37,254 nucleotides of DNA from an uncultured Clostridia bacterium (GCA_946631895.1 CAMPAN010000009.1:1-37254), one strand, 5' to 3'; numbered from the stretch's first letter, positions 23,301-32,064 are shown. Made by a program: numbers and translations. The notes: generated by a model not told the origin, from the letters alone.

Positions 23301-26300
23301 CCGGGGCATTCCAATATCTCGACGAGGACGACGTCCGCAAGCTGCGCAATAACTTCCCGACGCTACTGGAACGGATTCTGAACTATACGGACTGGGATTA
23401 TGCGCATACGCACGTTTCCTGCTCGGATTATTCCAACATGATCTGGACCGGCACGTTTGCGGCGAATGCAGGAAAGATTATCTCAAACCACTATCCGGAG
23501 GTGGATATCGCATGGCAGCGCGCCGCGGACAGCTTCTATAACGGCGAGGTGTTCGACGAGCGCAACAGGGAATACAAGATCTCGCTGCCCGATCATATCG
23601 ACGTTCCTGGCGCATACTATACGGTTACCGACGGGGAGGGCACGCATCGGGAGCGGATCAACACCTCCGCCGTCGTGGATCTTGAGGGCGAGCAGCGCCT
23701 GATCCTCGACGTGCCGGAGCTTGACGGCGAAGCGATCTATTATTCCCTGAACGGCGGCGACTGGGAGCTCTTCCGCGGTTGGATCGATCTTCCGCTCAAC
23801 GAAGGCGAAGCGTTCACAAGCTACTATATCCGCACCTATGCAAGATGGTATGACCGCAACAGCCAGACGACCGTGTATCAGGTCAAGCTGCTGAGCGGAA
23901 AACAGCCGGTCATGGTGATCACGCAGATCGACGGGGAATCGGGCGTCGAGGAAAAGATCGAGACCGCGCAGTATGCAAGCGGCGAGACCGTTGCGCTGCA
24001 TGCCGACGTTCCGTCCGGAACGTTCTTCCTGAAGTGGAATATTCAGACCCAGTCGGGCAGATACGTCACCAACAAGCTGATCCCGGATCCCGAACAGCAA
24101 AAGCAGACGGACGTCACGTTTGTAATGCCGGAGGCGGGAAAGGGCGATTTCCCGATGGACTACGAGCTCACCTGTACGGCAAGCTACGGCGAAAGGATCG
24201 GGGAGATCGATATCCGCCTGAAGGACAAGGACGGATATGCGGAGGACAATCCGACGGCGGGCGAACCGCTTCCGTATTGGTTCAACGCGGTCTGGAACGG
24301 AACCGGTCATCTGTATGCGGGAGAGTGGTATCTCCATACGGAGGACGGCTCGAAGATCCTTTGGGACAGAGATATTCCCGCATGTAACCACACGGTCTAT
24401 TCCGCAGTCATCACCATTCCGGAGGAACGGGCGATGCTGTTCGAGGATGATCTGGCCGTGACGTACAGTTATACGTCCGGCGTCACGTATACGTATTCGC
24501 TGGATCCGACGACGCGCGATGTGACCGTCGAACTCACCTTCCCGGAAACGGATTATGAGAGCGAAGAATTTGAGCCGGATCTCAGCAGCGTGTTCACGCT
24601 CACGATCGAGCAATGGAACAAGAACCGCACGGAACCGACCAAAGCGGCGGAGGACAGAGTCGTTCGCCTGCTGAAGGGACATTCCATCACGATCTATCCG
24701 TCTTCGATCGACAACATGGCGTTTGACGGATGGGATTCCTGGGTCGAAGCATTCGACGGAAAAGATATCGAAGTGCAGAGCCCGGGCGACGGAACGGGGC
24801 GGATCATCCTGCACGTCGGAACGAACGCGCCGGATACAGCGTCGCTCACCTGCCGGTATGTGCCGCTTATCTCGCGCGTCGAGATCACGGTCGGGCCGCA
24901 GAACGGAGCCGACGACTGGACGCCGACCGCTGCGGAACGCACGGATTGTGCGATCAAACAGGTGATGGTCACCTGCGGCAAGACATACGAGGTGTGTCCG
25001 GTTTATGACGGAGTTTCGTTCTTCCGCCTGATCATGTCGCCGAGCGGGACCAGGATCCGCGATGAGAACGGAAACAACATTTTGGTATACAACTACAATA
25101 CCGTGTATACGGCGAAGGTCGATTTTCTCGTGCGCTCCGAACCGATGCGCGTATTGAGATACGATCTGTATGAGCCGGAGGATTTCTTTGTGAACGGAAA
25201 TTACCAGCTCACGGAGGATGCGGTGGTCCTGATCAACGGACGCAGCGCGGATATCGTCAACGACGCGGGAACCACGGCGACGCTGGCATTCCCGAAAACG
25301 GAATCCGGGCCGGTAAAGCTGATCGATTACGAGAGGCCGTCGGGTATGTATGAGGCTCCGCACGGATCGAGCCGCGATGTCGTAAAGTACGAGTATTTAC
25401 CGCAAGTGCTTCCGATCACGGTCGATGACGGGAGCTTCACTGAAGCATCCGTTATATGGAACAGCATCGAGCCGGATCCGGATCCGTACCCCGCAACGCT
25501 GGACGAGATCGTCTGCACGGCGGAGGGGCATCTGAGCCTGCCGTTCGGCGTCGACAGCAACGGGATCGATACGACGTTCTCCGTGCAGATCATTGTGAAG
25601 GAAGCGGATCACTGCGCGGCGCCGGTCGCTTCCGTGCCGTCCGGCACATACCCGGCGGCGATCGACGTCATCCTTTCCACTGAAACGGAAGGCGGCGCCA
25701 TCTGGTATACGACGAACGGATTGACTCCGGGTCTGACGGAGACGCATGAGTATGAAGAACCCATCCATATTACGCCGGACATGGTCAACGAACAGGGTGA
25801 ATTCGTCATTCGCGCATATGCGTGGAAAAACAAACTGAACGACAGTCCGGAATCGGTCTTTGTCTACAAATTCACGGACAGGATCGTGCCGCCGGAGGGC
25901 GATACGCTGACCTATCGCGGCGAACCGCAGATCGGCGTGGGGGCAAGCCCGTTCTACACCCTGATCGCGCCGGACGGCAGCGGAGTTGAGATCGACGGCG
26001 AAGGCAATGCAACTGCGACGAACGCCGGCGTCTATACGGTCACGGCGCATATCGCGGACGGCTACGTCTGGAAGATCGGCGAAACGGAACCGCAGGCGGT
26101 GCCGGGCGAACCGGACGAAAACGGCACGGTTCCGGTCGAGTGGATCACAGAGGATATTACAACGGACGAGGACCGGACGATCACCTTCACGATCGGGAAA
26201 GCGTCGCTCGAAGGCGCGATCGTCACCGCGGAGGATATGGTTTACACGGGCGAACCGCTGACGCCCCAAGTCACGGTCAGCCTCGGCGACGCGCCGATTC

Positions 26301-27346
26301 CGGCCGCCGAGTATTCGGTGACGTTCGAGAACAACACCGAGATCGGTACGGCAACGATCATCGTCACGGGCAACGAAATCAACTACACCGGTACGGCGAC
26401 CGGCACGTTTGAAATCCTCGGCGCGCCTGAACCGAAGTTTGCCACGCACAGTCTCGTCCTGTCCGGGCAGATCGGCGTGAACTTCTATATGGAGCTTCCT
26501 GCGATCGACGGCGTGGACTGGTCGGCAAGCTACATGACGTTCGAGATCCCGCACGGAACGGTCACCGCGCGCGACGATTACGATCCGACCGCGATGAACA
26601 GAAAAGCGACGTATTACTGCTTCACCGCGTATGTCAATTCGGTCCAGATGGCGGAGCCGATCACGGCGACGTTCCACTATTTTGTGAACGACGAAGAAAA
26701 AACGATCAAGGATACTTACGCGATCCGCGACTACTTCACAGGGTTCGACGACGCGCTTGCAGAGGATCCGAACGCCTATGACGAACAGACGATCGACCTC
26801 GTTCACGCGCTTGCGGATTACGGTCACTATATGCAGATCTTCCTGTCGGCAGCACGGAACTGGACGATCGGCGAGGATTACGCGGAGATGGATCTGTCCT
26901 ATACGGGCAGCTATGACATCGGTGCGATCAAGACAGCATTGACCGGCTATGCGATCGAACCGACCGCAGACGGTGCGGACGTCACCGGATTCTCATTTGC
27001 CGCGGTATTCGATTCCGCAACGGCAATCCGCATGCAGTTCAGGGTGCCGAAAGGATATTCCGGCGCATTCACGGCGGAGACGTCGGACGGCACGCCGGTC
27101 GTTGCGGCAAAGTCCGGCAGCCGGTATACGGTTGAGATCAAAGACATTGCCGCGCATCAACTGAGTAAGGTGTTCGAGCTCGTGATCACAACGGACAGCG
27201 GCACAATGACGGTGAAGATTTCCGCGCTGTCCTATGTGAAGACCATACTTGACGCCTGCGCGGATGACGCTTCGCAGAACGCGATGGCGGCGATCTATGC
27301 CTATTCCGAGGCAGCGCGGGCCTATAAAACGGTACATCCGAACTGA
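20324..27346 (+). CDS. 2340-aa secreted multidomain protein with beta-helix and hydrolase-like domain
   Basis: The start is ATG 20324 behind AGGAGG. A signal peptide (MKRKLTAWLLIMCMAIGLLPVTATA) is cleaved after about residue 25. Residues about 150-390 form a parallel beta-helix with eight GGG[ILV] turns (GGGIDV, GGGIWV, GGGLYQ, GGGVYL and so on). Residues about 540-800 look like a serine hydrolase: nucleophile elbow GFSRAG (Ser702), NYADIVPLV (candidate Asp767) and YGVDHYVPG (candidate His786), similar to lipase-like domains. A helical region and bacterial-repeat/InlB-like modules follow (about 1190-1600). After these come a chitobiase-C-like module (about 1764-1820, GGAIWYTTNGLTPG), Ig/MBG-like modules (about 1860-2036) and a C-terminal domain (about 2040-2340, SLVLSGQIGVNFYMELP). 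There is no LPXTG or SLH anchor. It is probably released or held by its own modules. Substrate unknown. Confidence 0.9.
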   Translation: MKRKLTAWLLIMCMAIGLLPVTATADSDAYIGKVSVLNGGTKYYTSVSELANYVKELSDRSFTVDMLADWDNARLCIPSKAWATLNMHGHLYNRGLTEAESDGEVIWVGSDAKLTINGYSTSDERNVEHAVGVYHDWRHEGKADVQKTFRGGVIAGGYSTNGGGGIDVKSNCELTLNDVTIAGCRSEQSGGTDGYGGGIWVHGGINEAGTVIMNRSTITGCYAYNSGGGLYQSNHNKFYMEMNQSHIESNYCYSNGGGVYLGGATITLKGDRGSYISYNRTGGGKNQDGGGVYVNNDEVTVSGLIIADNLAYNGGGVFCDDKKITLSDCDIRDNYAFHCGGGVYICNNSDAINSCSIGGNESRNEGGGVYVESDVEKGFAVTGSTQIAGNRSGNLYLENGARANFVLTKGAYVCLQYRDMPSSYQMVTEGEAGDTVKTTDCIRFLESDVSGYHFTFNSAPDQRKIYLVKDGYSDGTVGTSYTPLTPIRISAEEATAAAKTPVPDYTVEGESGRSYDLYRGYYRYQSIEDPTANNTAVFYYSDGYFDASPAKYNAHLATMSTAMAQAGMYLQNMDYPYKHAAIRQLMTDIGVPEENVYVNAYNLQKPGTDTIGVAIGSKKLKDRNGNETGYILIPVVVRGGGYEAEWASNMTLGSGAERDGEAQGFSEAADQAKQEIETYLDRYDLRGALNEGRIKFWVMGFSRAGATANITSKRLVEEYCCGGYQDLYNNQVFAYCIEAPQGGTDKAEALSNPRDYYCIHNVINYADIVPLVGPTEMGFKRYGVDHYVPGTATGEVYKITGSATRAGSFSGITTVTRREDNDPIETKTSAYEALREQMLPQLRSMDSDIVFDDYFHLTEMNFISDPMFEEAGSYEPNEEWFIRSFLSVFQSASLTSRDLWAVEKVQINGVTYNTMQQALRETCALVFGMDESRMQQFINKASRMASTISYVPLKSYEYGMIEIWDDVIGDWHTLSGATKQSYINFIWDRLKATGAFQYLDEDDVRKLRNNFPTLLERILNYTDWDYAHTHVSCSDYSNMIWTGTFAANAGKIISNHYPEVDIAWQRAADSFYNGEVFDERNREYKISLPDHIDVPGAYYTVTDGEGTHRERINTSAVVDLEGEQRLILDVPELDGEAIYYSLNGGDWELFRGWIDLPLNEGEAFTSYYIRTYARWYDRNSQTTVYQVKLLSGKQPVMVITQIDGESGVEEKIETAQYASGETVALHADVPSGTFFLKWNIQTQSGRYVTNKLIPDPEQQKQTDVTFVMPEAGKGDFPMDYELTCTASYGERIGEIDIRLKDKDGYAEDNPTAGEPLPYWFNAVWNGTGHLYAGEWYLHTEDGSKILWDRDIPACNHTVYSAVITIPEERAMLFEDDLAVTYSYTSGVTYTYSLDPTTRDVTVELTFPETDYESEEFEPDLSSVFTLTIEQWNKNRTEPTKAAEDRVVRLLKGHSITIYPSSIDNMAFDGWDSWVEAFDGKDIEVQSPGDGTGRIILHVGTNAPDTASLTCRYVPLISRVEITVGPQNGADDWTPTAAERTDCAIKQVMVTCGKTYEVCPVYDGVSFFRLIMSPSGTRIRDENGNNILVYNYNTVYTAKVDFLVRSEPMRVLRYDLYEPEDFFVNGNYQLTEDAVVLINGRSADIVNDAGTTATLAFPKTESGPVKLIDYERPSGMYEAPHGSSRDVVKYEYLPQVLPITVDDGSFTEASVIWNSIEPDPDPYPATLDEIVCTAEGHLSLPFGVDSNGIDTTFSVQIIVKEADHCAAPVASVPSGTYPAAIDVILSTETEGGAIWYTTNGLTPGLTETHEYEEPIHITPDMVNEQGEFVIRAYAWKNKLNDSPESVFVYKFTDRIVPPEGDTLTYRGEPQIGVGASPFYTLIAPDGSGVEIDGEGNATATNAGVYTVTAHIADGYVWKIGETEPQAVPGEPDENGTVPVEWITEDITTDEDRTITFTIGKASLEGAIVTAEDMVYTGEPLTPQVTVSLGDAPIPAAEYSVTFENNTEIGTATIIVTGNEINYTGTATGTFEILGAPEPKFATHSLVLSGQIGVNFYMELPAIDGVDWSASYMTFEIPHGTVTARDDYDPTAMNRKATYYCFTAYVNSVQMAEPITATFHYFVNDEEKTIKDTYAIRDYFTGFDDALAEDPNAYDEQTIDLVHALADYGHYMQIFLSAARNWTIGEDYAEMDLSYTGSYDIGAIKTALTGYAIEPTADGADVTGFSFAAVFDSATAIRMQFRVPKGYSGAFTAETSDGTPVVAAKSGSRYTVEIKDIAAHQLSKVFELVITTDSGTMTVKISALSYVKTILDACADDASQNAMAAIYAYSEAARAYKTVHPN

Positions 27347-27469
27347 GAGGCGGAACGGTACGAACACACGGGAACGGAGACCTTCGTTTTTGAAAACGCC
27401 GATGCGATAACAGGCATCTGCGGCATCGGAACGCCGGATAGCCGCAAACCGGATGCGATATAAACAAGT

Positions 27470-27505
27470 AAGCCCGAAGCGTGTGCGCTTCGGGCTTTGC
27501 TGTTT
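27470..27505 (+). terminator. Strong terminator after the giant protein gene
   Basis: AAGCCCGAAGCG (27470-27481), loop TGTG, then CGCTTCGGGCTT (27486-27497) and TGCTGTTTC. The 12-bp stem is perfect. It lies between convergent genes (the giant protein and the minus-strand fchA) and may serve both strands. The core is nearly identical to the terminator at 344-379. Confidence 0.85.
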
Positions 27506-27624
27506 CATAATGCGGTTATTCGCCGTAAACGATCCCGCGGGGGCTGTTCGTGCGGTGCATCCGGCATTCGGAGACGCCGCTCCCCTGCCGTGCGGGCGAT
27601 TTCCGGGAGTTTTCGGCGCGCGGA

Positions 27625-28251
27625 TCAGAGCATGCCGAGCACCTGTTCGTAAACCGCGCCGGTGCAGGCAAGCGTATCTTTGAGCAGCTGTTCGCCTCTG
27701 TGGCGGTAGAGTGCGGCTCTGTCGCCGTCCTTGAGGTAGCCGAGGTTGATCAGCACATTCAGCCAGGCGCTGCGGACGGTCGATTCCAGCATCATGACTG
27801 CGACGCCGAGGTCGCTGACGGCGTTCATATTGGTCTTTCCCGGCATGCGCTCGATCATCTTCGCGGCGTCGAGGGAAAGCTCCATCGTGTGCAGCGGCGA
27901 TTCGATGCAAAGGATCAGCGCGTTCTGGATCGCGGCGGTGCGGGCGGCTTTTTCCTCCGCCGTCCCTTTGGGCAGATTCAGCGCCGCCGTGAACCGGTGG
28001 AATGCGTCGGCGTCGCGCTCCATTGCGTCGAGAAACGCTGCGCGCAGCGCGGAGCATCGTTCCTTGCAGATACGGATTTCCTCCGAGAAAGCCGCGTACT
28101 GCGGGCGGTCGAGGGACAGATTGCCGACCATTTCGGCAAGTGCAGAGCCCAAAGAGCCCGTCATGGCGGCAGCGGAGCCGCCGCCGGGAGCTGCCGCATC
28201 GGAACCGAGAAGCTCAAAGAAGGAACGTAACGTCAGATCGGAAAGCACCAT
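27625..28251 (-). CDS. fchA: Methenyltetrahydrofolate cyclohydrolase / cyclodeaminase-family protein
   Basis: A 208-aa protein of the FTCD C-terminal (cyclodeaminase/cyclohydrolase) family. It shows the family signature APGGGSAAAMTGSLGSALAEMVGNL near the N-terminus, an all-helical body, and the conserved KTNMNAVSDLGVAVMMLESTVRSAWLNVLINL. Stand-alone members in clostridia act as methenyl-THF cyclohydrolase (FchA), giving N10-formyl-THF used in two purine synthesis steps, which fits the neighbouring purine genes. Formiminoglutamate-linked cyclodeaminase activity is the alternative. The ATG at 28251 follows AAGGAG with an 8-nt spacer; the track start at 28428 adds an implausible leader. It is divergent from the pyr-pur operon. 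Confidence 0.85.
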   Translation of the reverse strand: MVLSDLTLRSFFELLGSDAAAPGGGSAAAMTGSLGSALAEMVGNLSLDRPQYAAFSEEIRICKERCSALRAAFLDAMERDADAFHRFTAALNLPKGTAEEKAARTAAIQNALILCIESPLHTMELSLDAAKMIERMPGKTNMNAVSDLGVAVMMLESTVRSAWLNVLINLGYLKDGDRAALYRHRGEQLLKDTLACTGAVYEQVLGML

Positions 28252-28449
28252 GGTTGTTTCTCCTTGTGTCGAAAGAATACAGCGTACAAATTCACTATAC
28301 ACCCGATCATAGCCTATTCGACCGGAAAAAGCAAGATGTTTTCCCGCATTTTGACCGACTGCAAAGGGACGCTGCTTCGATACGGTGTAAAACCGTCGAA
28401 ACTGCGGCAAACAGGGCACGATCCGCAATTATATTGCGCGCCTCGGGGG

Positions 28450-28479
28450 TTGACAGGACCTGTCGGATTGTGGTAGAGT
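28450..28479 (+). promoter_or_regulatory. Promoter of the pyr-pur operon
   Basis: A perfect TTGACA (28450-28455), an 18-bp spacer and TAGAGT (28474-28479). Transcription would begin near 28486, so the track's ATG at 28484 is unlikely and the pyrC start at 28529 is favoured. The leader is only about 40 nt and holds no attenuator hairpin that I can see. Confidence 0.75.
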
Positions 28480-28528
28480 AGAAATGTTAATTGGAAATCG
28501 AACCCCTATGGGCACGGGAGGACAAACC

Positions 28529-29740
28529 ATGGCAGAGAACCGTTATATCGGCACATTTCTCCGGAACGCCAAGGGACGCGCCCCCCTTGCGAAAGCGGGC
28601 ATACTGCCTCCTTCCGATCACTGCACGATCATACCCGGCTTCTGCGATGTACACGTACATCTTCGCGAGCCGGGTTTTTCTTATAAAGAAACGATCGCAA
28701 GCGGCACCGCGGCTGCCGCAAGAGGCGGCTATACCGCCGTATGCGCGATGCCGAATCTGAACCCCGTGCCGGACAACCTCGAGCATCTGGCGATGCAGGA
28801 AGCGATGATCGCCGCACAGGCGCGCGTCCCTGTTTGCCCGTACGGCGCGATCAGCGTGGGCGAGCGGGGCGAACAGCTTGCCGATCTTGAGGGTTTGGCG
28901 CCGCGGGTCGTCGCCTTCTCCGACGACGGAAGAGGCGTGCAGAACGACGATCTGATGCGCGAGGCGATGCGGGAGGCAAAGCGGCTTCACAAGCTGATCG
29001 CCGCGCATTGCGAGGACAACCGCCTTCTGCACGGCGGCTATATCCACGACGGCGCGTACGCCCGCGCCAACGGTCATGCGGGCATCTGCTCCGAGAGCGA
29101 GTGGGGACAGATCCGCCGGGACCTCGATCTGGTCCGTGAGACCGGCTGCGCCTATCACGTCTGCCATATCTCGACAAAGGAGAGCGTGGCGCTGATCCGG
29201 CAGGCGAAGCGGGAAGGACTGGACGTGAGCTGCGAGACCGCGCCGCACTATCTGGTGCTGGACGAAACCGATCTCAAAGAGGACGGACGTTTCAAGATGA
29301 ATCCGCCGCTGCGGAGTCCCGAGGACCGCGAAGCGCTGATCGAGGGACTTCTGGACGGCACGATCGACATGATCGCCACCGATCACGCGCCGCACAGCGC
29401 CGAAGAAAAGGCAAAGGGTCTGCGCGGAAGCGCATTCGGGATCGTCGGGCTGGAAACCGCATTCCCGGTGCTCTATACCAGGCTGGTCGTTCCGGGTGTG
29501 CTTCCCTTGGAAAAGCTCGTCGATCTGCTCGCATACCGCCCGAGAGAGCGCTTCGGGATCTCGCTTGCGGAGAACGATTACGCGGTCTGGGATCTGGACG
29601 CGGCGTATACCGTTGATCCGGATACCTTTTTGAGCAAAGGCCGCGCGACGCCGTTCGCCGGCATGACGGTTCGCGGCAGGTGCCTGATGACCGTCTGCAA
29701 CGGCAAGCCGGTCTACACGGCGGAGGACGGCGCGATATGA
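28529..29740 (+). CDS. pyrC: Dihydroorotase
   Basis: A 403-aa amidohydrolase converting carbamoyl-aspartate to dihydroorotate. The metal-binding signature DVHVHLREPG lies at about residue 38. Further family motifs are AMPNLNPVPD, AHCED, YHVCHISTKES, CETAPHY and the C-terminal TDHAPHS with the catalytic Asp. No lysine follows in the usual carboxylated position as clearly, so the exact metal ligand set is not assigned. The start is ATG behind GGGAGG with a 7-nt spacer. It is the first gene of the pyr-pur operon, and its stop overlaps the pyrK start codon (ATGA). Confidence 0.95.
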   Translation: MAENRYIGTFLRNAKGRAPLAKAGILPPSDHCTIIPGFCDVHVHLREPGFSYKETIASGTAAAARGGYTAVCAMPNLNPVPDNLEHLAMQEAMIAAQARVPVCPYGAISVGERGEQLADLEGLAPRVVAFSDDGRGVQNDDLMREAMREAKRLHKLIAAHCEDNRLLHGGYIHDGAYARANGHAGICSESEWGQIRRDLDLVRETGCAYHVCHISTKESVALIRQAKREGLDVSCETAPHYLVLDETDLKEDGRFKMNPPLRSPEDREALIEGLLDGTIDMIATDHAPHSAEEKAKGLRGSAFGIVGLETAFPVLYTRLVVPGVLPLEKLVDLLAYRPRERFGISLAENDYAVWDLDAAYTVDPDTFLSKGRATPFAGMTVRGRCLMTVCNGKPVYTAEDGAI

Positions 29741-30471
29741 ACGATGTGATCTTCACCGTCGCGGCGCAGAAGCGCCTGACGGACAACGTATATGAGATCC
29801 GGCTCACGGGCGATACGTCGGCGATCACCCGACCGGGACAGTTTGTCAACCTAAAGCTGGACGGGCTGTATCTTCGGAGACCGCTCTCCGTCTGCGATCT
29901 CGAGGGGGACGCGCTGACGCTGATCTATAAGGTCGTCGGTCGCGGCACGGCGCTTCTGCGCGGCATGACGCCGGGGCAGACGATCCCGGTGCTGACGGGT
30001 CTCGGCAACGGCTACGACACGGCGCTTTCCGGGAACAGACCGCTTCTGATCGGCGGAGGCGTCGGCGTGCCGCCGCTGTATCTGCTGGCAAAGCGCCTGC
30101 GCGCCGAAGGAAAGTCCGTCTTTGCGGTCCTCGGCTTCAACACCGCCGCGGAGATCTTCTATGAAGAGCAGTTCCGGGCGCTCGGCTGCACGGTCGCCGT
30201 GACCACGGCGGACGGTTCTTACGGGATCCGGGGCTTCGTCACCGACGCGCTGCCGGGGGATTATACCCACGTTTACACATGCGGACCGGAGCCGATGCTG
30301 CGCGCCGTATACCGCAGGATCAAAACCGGCGGTTCGTTCAGCTTTGAAAAGCGCATGGGCTGCGGCTTCGGCGCGTGCATGGGCTGCTCCTGCAAAACGG
30401 TCGCCGGATACAAGCGCATCTGCAAAGAGGGACCCGTGCTGGAAAAGGAGGAGATCGTATGGGAAGACTGA
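29737..30471 (+). CDS. pyrK: Dihydroorotate dehydrogenase electron-transfer subunit
   Basis: A 244-aa FAD and [2Fe-2S] subunit that passes electrons from PyrD to NAD+. It shows the flavin-binding RRPLSVCD motif at about residue 48, the nucleotide-binding IGGGVGVPPLYLLAKRL at about 107, YTCGPEPML, and a C-terminal cysteine cluster (MGCGFGACMGCSCKT ... RICKEGPV). The ATG at 29737 overlaps the pyrC stop, indicating coupled translation; the track start at 29680 lies inside pyrC. Its presence shows a class 1B, NAD-linked dihydroorotate dehydrogenase, which suits an anaerobe. Overlaps pyrD by 13 nt. Confidence 0.95.
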   Translation: MNDVIFTVAAQKRLTDNVYEIRLTGDTSAITRPGQFVNLKLDGLYLRRPLSVCDLEGDALTLIYKVVGRGTALLRGMTPGQTIPVLTGLGNGYDTALSGNRPLLIGGGVGVPPLYLLAKRLRAEGKSVFAVLGFNTAAEIFYEEQFRALGCTVAVTTADGSYGIRGFVTDALPGDYTHVYTCGPEPMLRAVYRRIKTGGSFSFEKRMGCGFGACMGCSCKTVAGYKRICKEGPVLEKEEIVWED

Positions 30472-31364
30472 GCGTCGATCTCTGCGGCGTCGAGCTGGAC
30501 AACCCCGTCATCCCGGCGTCCGGCACGTTCGGGTACGGCTGGGAGTTTGCCGAGCTGTACGACATCAATATTTTAGGTACGTTCTCCTTTAAGGGGACCA
30601 CAAAGGAACCGCGCTTCGGCAATCCGACGCCGCGGATTGCTGACTGCCCCGCGGGCATGCTGAACGCCGTCGGGCTGCAGAACCCCGGCGTGGACCGGGT
30701 CATCGACACGGAACTTCCGAGACTCGCGAGCGTATTTCATAAGCCGGTCATGGCAAACGTCAGCGGATTTTCCGTTGCGGAATACGCGGAGGTCAGCGCA
30801 AAGCTGGACGCGCAGCCGCAGGTGGGCTGGCTGGAGGTCAATATTTCCTGCCCCAACGTCCACGGCGGCGGCATGAGCTTCGGCACCGATCCCGAACAGG
30901 CGGCGGCTGTAGTGCGTGCGGTCAAGGCGGTGACGACCAAGCCCGTCATCATCAAGCTGACGCCGAACGTAACGGACATTGTGACGATCGCAAAGGCATG
31001 CGAGCAGGCGGGCGCGGACGGGATCAGCCTGATCAATACCCTTCTGGGCATGCGGATCGACCTCTTAACACGCAAGCCCGTTCTTGCCAACATCACCGGC
31101 GGGCTTTCGGGTCCCGCGGTCTTTCCGGTCGCCCTGCGCATGGTGTGGCAGGTCGCACACGCGGTGAAGATCCCGGTCGTCGGTATGGGCGGGATCTCCT
31201 GCGCCGAGGACGTGCTGGAAATGCTGACGGCAGGCGCCGCCGCCGTCGAGGTTGGCGCGGCGAACCTGGTCGACCCGCTGGCGTGCAAAAAGATCATCGA
31301 GGCTTTACCGGAAGCAATGGACCGGTACGGCATTCGCAATCTTCGTGAACTGAGAGGAGCATAA
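30459..31364 (+). CDS. pyrD: Dihydroorotate dehydrogenase, catalytic subunit (class 1B)
   Basis: A 301-aa FMN enzyme oxidising dihydroorotate to orotate in the cytoplasm. The family residues visible are PASGTFGYG, the FSFKGTT lysine, NISCPNVHGGG with the catalytic cysteine (class 1), KLTPNVTDI, and the phosphate-binding GMGGIS and GAAAVEVGAA. The ATG at 30459 follows AAGGAGG, inside the 3' end of pyrK. It pairs with PyrK as a heterotetramer in this family. A single nucleotide separates it from pyrF. Confidence 0.96.
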   Translation: MGRLSVDLCGVELDNPVIPASGTFGYGWEFAELYDINILGTFSFKGTTKEPRFGNPTPRIADCPAGMLNAVGLQNPGVDRVIDTELPRLASVFHKPVMANVSGFSVAEYAEVSAKLDAQPQVGWLEVNISCPNVHGGGMSFGTDPEQAAAVVRAVKAVTTKPVIIKLTPNVTDIVTIAKACEQAGADGISLINTLLGMRIDLLTRKPVLANITGGLSGPAVFPVALRMVWQVAHAVKIPVVGMGGISCAEDVLEMLTAGAAAVEVGAANLVDPLACKKIIEALPEAMDRYGIRNLRELRGA

Positions 31365-31365
31365 C

Positions 31366-32064
31366 ATGGGAAAAGACGTCATCATCGCCTGCGATTTTCC
31401 GACCGCGGCGCAAACCCTGACCTTTCTGGACCGCTTTCCCGAACGGAAACCCTTCGTGAAGATCGGCATGGAGCTCTTCTATGCCGAGGGTCCGTCCGTC
31501 GTGCGCGAGATCAAGGCGCGCGGGCACAAGATCTTTCTGGACCTGAAGCTGCATGACATCCCGAACACCGTCAAAAAAGCGATGGCGGTGCTGTCCGGAC
31601 TGGACGCGGATATCGTGAACCTCCACGCCGCGGGAACGGCGGAGATGATGCGCGCCGCGCTGGAAGGGCTGACGCGCCCAGACGGCACACGGCCGCTTCT
31701 GATCGCCGTCACGCAGCTTACCTCGACCGATCAGACCGCTTTGGAACGCGAGCTTCTGATCGACCGTCCGATGGACGAGGTGGTCCTCGCTTACGCCGAA
31801 AACGCAAAGAACGCAGGACTGGACGGCGTGGTCTGCTCACCGCTGGAAGCCGGAAAGGTCCACCGCCGCTGCGGTTCCGGTTTTCTGACCGTCACCCCGG
31901 GCATCCGGTTTGCCGACGGGGAGAAGGGCGATCAGAAGCGGATCATGACGCCCGCGCAGGCAAAGCTCGAAGGTGCGGACTACATCGTCGTGGGGCGTCC
32001 GATCACCGCCGCAGCCGATCCCGCAGCCGCGTATGCGCGCTGCTGCGCAGAGTTTATAGATTGA
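31366..32064 (+). CDS. pyrF: Orotidine 5'-phosphate decarboxylase
   Basis: A 232-aa TIM-barrel enzyme converting OMP to UMP. The catalytic Asp-Lys-Asp array is visible in IFLDLKLHDIPNTV (about residue 61), with IACDFP at the N-terminus, TQLTSTD, VTPGIRFADGEKGDQKRIMTPAQA and the phosphate-binding YIVVGRPIT near the C-terminus. The length is typical of the short bacterial (PyrF type 1) form. The ATG follows AGAGGAG. Confidence 0.96.
   Translation: MGKDVIIACDFPTAAQTLTFLDRFPERKPFVKIGMELFYAEGPSVVREIKARGHKIFLDLKLHDIPNTVKKAMAVLSGLDADIVNLHAAGTAEMMRAALEGLTRPDGTRPLLIAVTQLTSTDQTALERELLIDRPMDEVVLAYAENAKNAGLDGVVCSPLEAGKVHRRCGSGFLTVTPGIRFADGEKGDQKRIMTPAQAKLEGADYIVVGRPITAAADPAAAYARCCAEFID

Noticed and set aside
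20309-26827. Long minus-strand ORFs (457, 626, 476 aa) under the giant protein gene
   Set aside because: The plus strand has a promoter, a ribosome binding site, a signal peptide and recognisable domains; the antisense frames show only shadow-type composition.
28480-28528. PyrR-type attenuator before pyrC
   Set aside because: The leader is only about 40 nt and has no terminator or anti-terminator hairpins.
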